Origin: CAYFQV01 sp964413635
GTDB taxonomy: Bacteria; Spirochaetota; Spirochaetia; DSM-27196; PWMO01
Length of the DNA stretch: 10,881 nt
Assembly (NCBI GenBank): GCA_964413635.1
Contig: CAYPTH010000105.1
Coordinates: 1 to 10,881 of the forward strand
Direction of reading: 5' to 3'
The position numbers and the translations under genes were made by a program. Within the stretch, counting starts at the first letter, position 1. The number at the start of each line of letters is the position of its first letter. The notes below the pieces were generated by a model. The model did not search any database. It was not told the origin of the DNA and saw only the letters and a list, made by a program, of their open reading frames with translations. This document shows, one piece after another, positions 5,058 to 10,881 of the stretch.

Positions 5058-6304
5058 AAGTCCAGCCAGGGGTGCGGCTCCGGCAGGCGGAAGTACGCAT
5101 CCAGGGCGTCGATGGTCTGAGTATCTGCGTGGAGCTTGCCCTGCATGGCCAGAGAGCGGGCGGTGGCGGAGCCAATCCAGAGGCGGCTGAAGCTCCCGAC
5201 GTCGCATCGAAGCGCCGGCTCAGTGGCGCTCCCCCGATCTCCTATGCGCTTCGCCTCGGACGTGCTTCCCAGATGGAGCTTCCAGACGCCGGCGACGCCG
5301 CGCCAGTCCTCATCGTCCTCCAGAAACTCTGCCACCGGATCGCTCAGCTCCACGGTCAGGTCCAATTCCGTGCTGCCGCGACACGCCGCGATCGCGGACT
5401 CCATGTCGAGGATGCGCAGCTGCCAGAAGGCGACCGCGTTGTGGCTCGCCTCGAAGGCGCCTTTGCTTGTTTGGCGCCGCTGCTTGAAGGGTTGGCGAAC
5501 GAAGTCTTGCAGCATGATGCCGGGGGGTTCCTTCATGCGAACGGCGTGGACCTGGTCGCCGAGGGACTTGATGACACGGAGTAACTCCAAGAGCTCCTCA
5601 TCGTCGCGATAGGAGTAGAAGTAGATCTGGTAGGGGCCGTGCTCCCCCTTCGCCTCGCCCCAGATGGAGTGGGTCAGAGCGGAGCCGTCGTCGGAGAAGT
5701 AGCCGAGACCGAATGGATTCTTGGTCCAGCCCATTTCGGCGCGGATGGTGTTTGGCTCCTCGAACCAGCTCGCTCCGTGGTCGTGGCGCGCCGAGAGAAG
5801 GCCCCGGTGGAGTTGCTCGTAGTGGCCGGCGTCGAAGCGCTGCGGCGGGCGGGGAGCACCGGTCACCGTAAGGCTGGCGGGATCGAAGGAGATGAAGCGC
5901 TCGTAACTCCCGGTGCCGAAACCGACGCGGTCGTAGAAGCCTTGGTCGAACATGCCGAGCATGGCGAGGGTGCAGCCTCGCCGCGCGCCCTCCGCCAGAC
6001 TCCGGGCCGTGAGCGTTCCGGCGAGACCCTGCTTCCGGGCAACGCGGCTGACGGTGACGCTGGTAACGCCCCACATCGGCAGATCCGTCTGGAGGTAGCG
6101 GGTGCGCCCCTTGTGTCCGGTAACAGACACCTCGGGTTCTCCTCTGATCTCCGCAACCAGGCCGAAGGCGTCCTTCAGGAAATGCTCAAACTGCTTCTCG
6201 TGTTCATCTTCATCGATCCAGCCAACCTCCCGCCAAATGCGCGCGATCGCCTGCTGGTCTTTCGCGGCATCCGTTCGGCGAATGCGACTTCCCTCCGCGG
6301 CCAT
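5054..6304 (-). CDS. Eis-like GNAT N-acetyltransferase
   Basis: The 416-residue protein has the layout of the Eis family: an N-terminal GNAT domain, a second degenerate GNAT domain, and a C-terminal SCP2-like fold. The first domain has the acetyl-CoA loop in SVTVSRVARKQGLAGTL (R90-x-x-G93-x-A95). QGFYDRVGFG aligns with GGIYGRFGYG of mycobacterial Eis, making Tyr124 equivalent to the catalytic Tyr126. The C-terminus, ALDAYFRLPEPHPWLDF, matches the Eis end (RLDAAF...FEF). It finishes in phenylalanine, whose free carboxylate acts as the catalytic base in Eis. Family members acetylate amines such as aminoglycosides, polyamines or lysines; the substrate here is unknown. The ATG at 6302-6304 is preceded by GAGAGG. 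It is last in the minus-strand cluster, 39 nt after the MFS gene, and its stop overlaps the end of the aminotransferase remnant. Confidence 0.85.
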   Translation of the reverse strand: MAAEGSRIRRTDAAKDQQAIARIWREVGWIDEDEHEKQFEHFLKDAFGLVAEIRGEPEVSVTGHKGRTRYLQTDLPMWGVTSVTVSRVARKQGLAGTLTARSLAEGARRGCTLAMLGMFDQGFYDRVGFGTGSYERFISFDPASLTVTGAPRPPQRFDAGHYEQLHRGLLSARHDHGASWFEEPNTIRAEMGWTKNPFGLGYFSDDGSALTHSIWGEAKGEHGPYQIYFYSYRDDEELLELLRVIKSLGDQVHAVRMKEPPGIMLQDFVRQPFKQRRQTSKGAFEASHNAVAFWQLRILDMESAIAACRGSTELDLTVELSDPVAEFLEDDEDWRGVAGVWKLHLGSTSEAKRIGDRGSATEPALRCDVGSFSRLWIGSATARSLAMQGKLHADTQTIDALDAYFRLPEPHPWLDF

Positions 6305-6343
6305 GTTGTGATCCTCTCTCGTGTACGCAGTGTTCCGGGGATA

Positions 6344-7597
6344 TTAGCGCGAAACTGCGTTGCGCGTCTCGTCCGATTCCGCGCGCCTGCGGCGCAGCGT
6401 AAGCACGGCCGCCCAGAGCAGGGACAGGACGCCGACAGCGACAAAGAGCGACCAGCGTCGCGCCGGCCCGGCCACCTCGAGAAGGGCGCCGACGAGGAGG
6501 TAGCTCACGGGAGCCACCATGGCGCTGGCTGCCTCGAGAACCGCAAAGAATCTTCCGTGGAGCTCGGCTGGAGTCCGGCGCTGAATGTAGGTCGTGACAT
6601 AGAGGTAGACGGTGGCCGCCGCCGCGCCGGATACAACGGCGACCACGGCAAGGACCACGATACCAACGTGGAAGGCGAGGGCGCTGAAGCCGGCTCCGAG
6701 GGCGAGGTAGGACAGCGCAATGAGGGGCTCAGACAACATGCGACCGTGAGGCCGATTCCGGAGCACCGCGAAGGCGGCTATCCCGCCGCCAAGGGCGAGG
6801 GCGAAGAAGTAGCCGAGCGCTCCTTCGGCGAGTCCGAGCTCGTCTATGACAATGAAGGGCAGCGCGAGAACGACTACCGGCGAGACCACGAAGAGCCCCG
6901 CCTGGGAGGCCATGAGGACCAGCATCCGGGTGTCCCGAAGCGTGGAGCTGAGCCCGACGCGCGCGGTGGTGAGAAGCGACTCCCCCTGCTTCTGTGTCGG
7001 TGCGCGGCGCCCGCCCCGTATAAAGGTCTCCTGGAATGCCGAGAGGAGGAAACTGGCCCCGTTTATGACAAAGAGGATCGGTGCGCCAAGGAGCGCAAAG
7101 ATGAGACCGCCGACCGCATTCCCGCCGAGATTCGCCGCTTGGCTGCTTGCGGCGCGCAGCGCGGTGGCCCGCTGGAGCCGCTCAGGGGGGACCAAGGAGG
7201 GGAGCAGCGCGTGAGCGGCGGGAACAAAGAGGGCGTGGCCAATGCCCGCCAGGAAGGCGACGGGCAGTATCAGCGTTGGAGTGCGCATTGCCGGAACGGT
7301 GAGGGCGAGTCCCGTTGCCACCATGAGGATCCCGCGGTAGAGGTCGGTGAGAATGACAACGCGCCGCCGCGATACCCGGTCAATGAGCGCTCCGGTAAGG
7401 GGACTGAGCAGGAAGCCGGGGGAAAGGGCGAGGAACTGGAACACGCCGAGGACCAAGGCGGACTGCGTCAGATCCTTCAGCAGGAGGGTGACGGCCAGAA
7501 TGTAGACGGCGTTGCCGAAGGTCGACACCACGTTTCCCCCAACCAGAAGTCCGAGGTCACGTGTGTTGTGCGAAGCCGTCGTCCCGTCCTCGGTCAC
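6344..7597 (-). CDS. MFS transporter (MFS_3, EntS/macrolide-efflux type)
   Basis: The 417-residue protein is strongly hydrophobic with about 12 membrane segments. Motif A of the major facilitator superfamily is clear between helices 2 and 3: GALIDRVSRRRVVILTD (from residue 69). A central charged loop (about 191-214) divides the two halves. The family exports small molecules by proton antiport, as in enterobactin export by EntS and macrolide efflux by MefA; substrate cannot be read from sequence. The start is GTG at 7597-7595, overlapping the TGA stop of the upstream phosphatidyltransferase gene (GTGA). Translation is therefore very likely coupled, and the two proteins probably work in one process. 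Given that partner and the LtaS-like enzyme, movement of a lipid, lipid precursor or envelope metabolite is a reasonable inference, but drug export is equally compatible with the family. Confidence 0.9.
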   Translation of the reverse strand: MTEDGTTASHNTRDLGLLVGGNVVSTFGNAVYILAVTLLLKDLTQSALVLGVFQFLALSPGFLLSPLTGALIDRVSRRRVVILTDLYRGILMVATGLALTVPAMRTPTLILPVAFLAGIGHALFVPAAHALLPSLVPPERLQRATALRAASSQAANLGGNAVGGLIFALLGAPILFVINGASFLLSAFQETFIRGGRRAPTQKQGESLLTTARVGLSSTLRDTRMLVLMASQAGLFVVSPVVVLALPFIVIDELGLAEGALGYFFALALGGGIAAFAVLRNRPHGRMLSEPLIALSYLALGAGFSALAFHVGIVVLAVVAVVSGAAAATVYLYVTTYIQRRTPAELHGRFFAVLEAASAMVAPVSYLLVGALLEVAGPARRWSLFVAVGVLSLLWAAVLTLRRRRAESDETRNAVSR

Positions 7598-8364
7598 ACC
7601 TTCCTGCGCTCCCTCGCAAATGGGCGCACTTGCAGCGCGATCTCCCAGCCGAAGGAGATGAGCTGCATGAACAGGACGATGCCCAAGCTCACCGCACGTA
7701 GGGCATCGGTGATCGGCGGCGCCATGACCACAATGAGGGTGGTGGCCAGCACCGCCGTCGTGGTCTTGGCGTACAGTACGTGGGTCCGGGACGTCGCGGC
7801 TCGCGTGCCCTCATAGTGCCAGAGGAGCACGTAGAGGTAGCGCATGAGACCAATGAGAAGAACGTAGAAGTCGACGGCAAAGATGTGCCGGACCGCTAGA
7901 CTGAGGGCGAGGGTGTAGATGGCATCGCTCTCCATGTCCCAGGTCGCGCCGAAGGGTCCGGACTGGTGCTTCCGCGCCATGCGCCCGTCCGCAAAGTCCG
8001 TGATCTCGACTAGGAAAAGCGTTCCCACGAGGACCCATCCGCCGCTTGAGCGAAGGAACGCGCCGATTGCCGGGATGAGACTGTTCGCCGCGGTCAGCAG
8101 GAAAACGGCCACCGCGGCACCCACGCGGAAACTCGTGAGGACGTTGGCAATGGTTGCCCCGGTGCCGTCGGGGTGCTTATGGCGCGCCGTGACGTAGAGG
8201 GCGGTCAACGCCGCCGTGCTCCACACGGCCATGAATGCGCCGGCCGCAGCAGTGGCCATGGCAAGCTCGGCCGCCAGAGCTCCGAGTACCACCAGCGAGG
8301 CGTGCAGATACCCCCACCGTTCGTAGCTTCGATCAAAGCTCATATATACACACGCTTTTACCAT
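7594..8364 (-). CDS. CDP-alcohol phosphatidyltransferase family protein
   Basis: This 256-residue integral membrane enzyme should join a CDP-linked lipid (usually CDP-diacylglycerol) to an alcohol, releasing CMP. The family motif is present: Asp123-FA-Asp126-Gly-RM-Ala-Arg131, then Gly139-ATW-Asp143-MES-Asp147. All four metal-binding or catalytic aspartates are kept. Only 7 residues lie between Arg131 and Gly139, where the usual pattern has 8 or 9. TIANVLTSFRVG (71-82) is the conserved helix before the active site. Two hydrophobic segments (about 23-60) precede the core. The alcohol (glycerol-phosphate, serine, inositol-phosphate or another) cannot be told. The start at 8364 is chosen because it lies 23 nt after the upstream stop; Met8 (8343) is possible, and neither has a good Shine-Dalgarno. 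The gene sits between the LtaS-like gene and the MFS gene, suggesting it makes the lipid they use. Confidence 0.88.
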   Translation of the reverse strand: MVKACVYMSFDRSYERWGYLHASLVVLGALAAELAMATAAAGAFMAVWSTAALTALYVTARHKHPDGTGATIANVLTSFRVGAAVAVFLLTAANSLIPAIGAFLRSSGGWVLVGTLFLVEITDFADGRMARKHQSGPFGATWDMESDAIYTLALSLAVRHIFAVDFYVLLIGLMRYLYVLLWHYEGTRAATSRTHVLYAKTTTAVLATTLIVVMAPPITDALRAVSLGIVLFMQLISFGWEIALQVRPFARERRKV

Positions 8365-8365
8365 T

Positions 8366-8393
8366 TCGCCCGATCAATCTCGCCCGATCAATC
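8366..8393. repeat. Perfect tandem duplication of 14 bp
   Basis: TCGCCCGATCAATC occurs twice with no gap (8366-8379 and 8380-8393). The copies span the stop codon of the LtaS-like gene (TGA at 8388-8390) and the whole 23-nt gap to the phosphatidyltransferase start. It looks like a recent slippage duplication. It alters the spacing between the two genes and any ribosome re-initiation there. Confidence 0.9.
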
Positions 8394-10103
8394 ATCGGCA
8401 CCGCCTACGTTCGCCACCCCCGGTGTGGTTCGGGCAAGCTCAGCGAACATGGGGAAGAAGTCGCTCATGTCCATGTGTGGTGGAGGTGCGGTGCTGCGCA
8501 TACCGGGCTGGAAACCGCGCTCTTCGAAGAGGGCCAAAACGCCGGGGTCGCGAGAGGCGACGTGAATGGGCACCGACAGCGCCGCGTTGGGTGACCGGAT
8601 TGGGCGCTGAGCCTGGTGATCCCCAAAGACGACTATGATCGGACTCCGATCGTGGTCCAAGAGCTCATCAATGTATTTCGTGAGGACCTCGAAGACGTAG
8701 TTTTGTGCGGCAACGTAACCTTCCACGAGCTCCGTTCCGCCTGTCCAACTGTTGTTGAAGCCTTGGATCTCGTCCGATCGCCGGTTATACACATCCCCAT
8801 TTCCCAGCTCCTGCCAATCCTCAATGATCGGCGGAATCTTGTTGAAGGGGGTGTGGCTGCTCACGAGCTGGTAGTAGGCAAGGAGCGGCGTGTCGGCGGC
8901 CGGACCGCCCGGGGCGGTGAGCTCCTCGATCCGCTTGTGCCCGGTCCAGATGGCGTACTGGTCGGTCACCGGCACGTAGGAGAACCACGGTCCGACGTAG
9001 TTGAAGTCCCCGTCGTGCGCAACGATCGCCTCTTCGAAGCGGTAGAGCTCCCACGCCTCGGGCCAAGATGCATGCACCGTTCCCGGGCGCACCGTAAAGG
9101 TGTAGTACCCGCCCTCATGGAGCGTGCCGGTGAGGGTGGGCAAATCCGCCTCGGAGAGTTGCAAGAAGCGCTCTTGGCTGTCGATCCACTGTCCCGATAG
9201 CAACGTGGCCTCGGCGAGCCAGGAGTATCCGCCGGCAACTGGGGAGCGCATGTAACTGGAGCGGATTTCGTAGCCCTTCTCACGCAGCGCTTCCGCAAAG
9301 GCTTGACGCGTCGGCTCGAGTTGTTCCGATATGTGCTCCCGGTGGAAGGCTGCGTAACCGTAAGCCTCGACCGCAAACATGTAGATGTCCCGGTCGCGCA
9401 GGCCGGGGAAGGTGTAGCGTTCGGCCGGCGGATCGTCGCCGCCGGCCGCCGTGCTCGTCTCCGGGTCACCGGTCCCCTGGGGCGGAACATCCGGCCCCGC
9501 ACTCACGAAGCTCGCATCCGCCCGGTCGAACCACGACCCCGCCGTCATGCCGGCAAGTGACTGCGGCAGTCCTGCGGCCACGGCAAGCGGAACCGCCGCC
9601 ACCGTAACAACCGCAGCCAGTACCACCGGCCGTCGTAGACGTCCAACAATGGCGCCGAAGCCGGCAACAATGGCCGTGCCCACCCCGGCGAGAAGTATCA
9701 AAGTCAAAACGAACACAATCGGCGATAGGATGTCGGCGACCGGCCCAATGTCGCCGAAGAACAGAAAGAGCGCACCCCGAATCATGCCGATGTCGGAGCG
9801 CGGCAGGAAGTGCCGGGCGTAGTAGAACTGAAAAAAGGCCTCCGCTGCGGAGAAGCCCAGCATGAGTCCGGTGATTCCGCCCAGCGCGACAGTGCCGATC
9901 CTGCGGCGTCTGCTGCGCACCGAGCTCTTCCAGGCCAAACCGCGGTGGATCAGCACTGAGAGCCACAGGAGCACGAGCGTCTCGGCCAGCGGAACCAGGG
10001 CCGAAAGAGGTGCGGCGTTCGGTGCCCACACGTAGAGCGACAGGAGCGCGTTTATCCCAAGGAGAGAGCCGATTGCTGCGAGGCCCAGGGCGAGTTGCCG
10101 CAT
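8388..10103 (-). CDS. LtaS-like membrane sulfatase-superfamily enzyme (phospho-head-group transferase or hydrolase)
   Basis: The 571-residue protein has five predicted N-terminal membrane helices (about 3-26, 33-53, 69-92, 123-152 and 158-181). A Gly/Pro/Asp-rich linker (about 190-228) leads to an extracytoplasmic alkaline-phosphatase-superfamily domain, the same plan as lipoteichoic acid synthase LtaS. Likely metal and catalytic residues are Glu246 in FAVEAYGYAAF, Ser294 in GGYSWLAEATLLSG, His417 in SSHTPF, and Asp495-His496 in VVFGDHQAQ. These parallel Glu255, Thr300 and Asp475-His476 of S. aureus LtaS. Relatives transfer glycerol-phosphate or phosphoethanolamine from phospholipids to glycans, or hydrolyse phosphate or sulfate esters; which applies here is unknown. 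ATG 10103 is chosen because a -10-like box ends 12 nt before it. A GTG at 10169 would add 22 residues but overlaps the divergent promoters. No Shine-Dalgarno supports either start. It is first in the minus-strand cluster. Confidence 0.82.
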   Translation of the reverse strand: MRQLALGLAAIGSLLGINALLSLYVWAPNAAPLSALVPLAETLVLLWLSVLIHRGLAWKSSVRSRRRRIGTVALGGITGLMLGFSAAEAFFQFYYARHFLPRSDIGMIRGALFLFFGDIGPVADILSPIVFVLTLILLAGVGTAIVAGFGAIVGRLRRPVVLAAVVTVAAVPLAVAAGLPQSLAGMTAGSWFDRADASFVSAGPDVPPQGTGDPETSTAAGGDDPPAERYTFPGLRDRDIYMFAVEAYGYAAFHREHISEQLEPTRQAFAEALREKGYEIRSSYMRSPVAGGYSWLAEATLLSGQWIDSQERFLQLSEADLPTLTGTLHEGGYYTFTVRPGTVHASWPEAWELYRFEEAIVAHDGDFNYVGPWFSYVPVTDQYAIWTGHKRIEELTAPGGPAADTPLLAYYQLVSSHTPFNKIPPIIEDWQELGNGDVYNRRSDEIQGFNNSWTGGTELVEGYVAAQNYVFEVLTKYIDELLDHDRSPIIVVFGDHQAQRPIRSPNAALSVPIHVASRDPGVLALFEERGFQPGMRSTAPPPHMDMSDFFPMFAELARTTPGVANVGGADD

Positions 10104-10114
10104 GCGTGATACAG

Positions 10115-10143
10115 AAAGTAGAGAAAGCGCCCGGTTCTGGCAA
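10115..10143 (-). promoter_or_regulatory. Promoter of the LtaS-like operon
   Basis: On the minus strand TTGCCA (10143-10138) is followed after 17 bp by TACTTT (10120-10115). The start of transcription would fall near 10108, about 3-5 nt before the ATG at 10103, giving a nearly leaderless message. The -10 match is weak (three of six). Confidence 0.4.
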
Positions 10144-10166
10144 GTGAGTCGTCGTGCTGGTACAAT
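10138..10166 (+). promoter_or_regulatory. Promoter of the PAS-GAF gene
   Basis: TGGCAA (10138-10143) and TACAAT (10161-10166) are 17 bp apart. The -10 box is preceded by TGG, an extended -10 element, which makes up for the weak -35. The -35 hexamer is the same six base pairs used, on the other strand, by the promoter of the LtaS-like operon. Confidence 0.5.
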
Positions 10167-10202
10167 CACCCCAATGAAGAGATCACTGGTGAGGAGACCT
10201 TC

Positions 10203-10881
10203 GTGGCCCGAATAGAGACGGAGCTATTCGCCTCTCTCGTAGGCAAGATCTCCGAGGGAGTCATTGTTACCGATACCGAGCTCGACAAGCCGGGGCCTCG
10301 AATTCTCTATGTGAACACGGCATTCGAGGAGATGACCGGATACGCCTTCGAGGAGGTCGAAGGGCAAAGTCCGCGTATTCTCCAGGGGCGCCACACGGAT
10401 CGAGCCGTCTTGGACGAGCTTCGCGAGTCTCTCGAAGCGGCGCGGCCCTTTCGCGGTCGCACGACGAACTACCGCAAGGACGGGACGCCCTTCGAGGTGG
10501 AATGGCGGGTCGAGCCCTATGGAGGTACCCCGGACAGGCCTCAGTACTACGTCGTCATCCTCACCGACGTGACCGACGAAGCCGAGCTGCACCGGCGCGC
10601 GGATCGAATGGAGCTTCTGCACCGCATCTACACGGATGTCTCCGCCCGCGGTCTCTCGCTCGACGGGGTCCGGCGCGGAGTCGCGGAAGTGGCAATGGAG
10701 ATCACGGATGCGGAGGCGGCCGTCGTGGAGGAGCCGGACGGCAGCGAGATGGTTTACCGCGCGGCCCTCGGAACGGCGGAGACGCACCTCGGTCTACGCC
10801 TCCCGATCCATGAGAGCATCTCCGGTCTCTGCTACCGTCAGCGGGAGACACTGATCGTCGAGGACGCGGAGACCGATGAGC
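10203..10881 (+). CDS. PAS-GAF signal-transduction protein, N-terminal part
   Basis: The window holds the first 226 residues; the output domain (histidine kinase, GGDEF or other) lies beyond the end. Residues 5-125 are a PAS domain closely resembling LOV domains: VNTAFEEMTGY, GQSPRILQGRHTD, NYRKDGTPF and the closing ILTDVTDEAE. The LOV photoreactive cysteine (GRNCRFLQG) is replaced by Pro57, and the second flavin-contacting asparagine after DGTPF is absent, so ordinary blue-light sensing is unlikely. A helical linker (126-145) leads to a GAF domain that continues to the window end (RGVAEVAMEITDAEAAVV, then LRLPIHESISGLCYRQRETL). The protein lacks a membrane segment so far and should be cytoplasmic. 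The GTG start is set by GAGGAG (10191-10196) six bases upstream. It is divergent from the LtaS-like operon. Confidence 0.88.
   Translation, partial: MARIETELFASLVGKISEGVIVTDTELDKPGPRILYVNTAFEEMTGYAFEEVEGQSPRILQGRHTDRAVLDELRESLEAARPFRGRTTNYRKDGTPFEVEWRVEPYGGTPDRPQYYVVILTDVTDEAELHRRADRMELLHRIYTDVSARGLSLDGVRRGVAEVAMEITDAEAAVVEEPDGSEMVYRAALGTAETHLGLRLPIHESISGLCYRQRETLIVEDAETDE

Noticed and set aside
5639..7816. A 725-codon open frame on the plus strand, opposite the Eis-like, MFS and phosphatidyltransferase genes.
   Set aside because: It has no recognisable domain and an extreme Arg/Glu/Gly composition. It lies antisense to three clear genes. Long antisense frames are expected in GC-rich DNA with strong third-position bias.
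8388..10169. The GTG at 10169 as start of the LtaS-like gene.
   Set aside because: The extra 22 residues look unlike a membrane-protein N-terminus and overlap the predicted promoters. It is kept as an alternative only.

Overview
The window is GC-rich, tightly packed bacterial DNA. No rRNA, tRNA, CRISPR array or transposase is visible. The host is most plausibly an environmental spirochaete-like or similar Gram-negative bacterium. That guess rests on an AraC regulator with an N-terminal membrane sensor, an acidic lipoprotein with a long Asp/Glu linker, and several genes that seem to lack a Shine-Dalgarno sequence. It is weak and would need marker genes outside the window.

Bases 1-1371 look like a small zinc-homeostasis island. 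It holds the C-terminus of a MerR-family metal sensor (+), a cysteine-free ribosomal protein L33 (rpmG, -), and a badly decayed COG0523/CobW-type metallochaperone GTPase (-). Two near-identical 19-bp palindromes, AGTATTA-N5-TAATACT, sit on the promoters of rpmG and of the dead GTPase gene. They are the best candidate here for an uncharacterised, probably Zur-type, operator.

Bases 1372-3844 carry a duplicated-domain lipoprotein (+), a strong hairpin, and an AraC regulator with an N-terminal membrane domain (+). A short possible gene remnant follows. Bases 3845-5057 hold cyclopropane-fatty-acid synthase (cfa, +), followed by what looks like the last codons of a lost aminotransferase.

Bases 5054-10103 form a minus-strand cluster, read in the order: LtaS-like five-TM sulfatase-superfamily enzyme, CDP-alcohol phosphatidyltransferase, MFS exporter, Eis-like acetyltransferase. 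The first three are tightly linked (23-nt gap, then a 4-nt GTGA overlap) and the fourth follows after 39 nt. Together they suggest a membrane-lipid head-group or envelope-modification pathway whose product is unknown.

At 10104-10202 two divergent promoters appear to share one -35 box. The plus-strand one drives a PAS-GAF signalling protein that runs off the window's end. Its PAS domain is LOV-like but has proline in place of the photoreactive cysteine.
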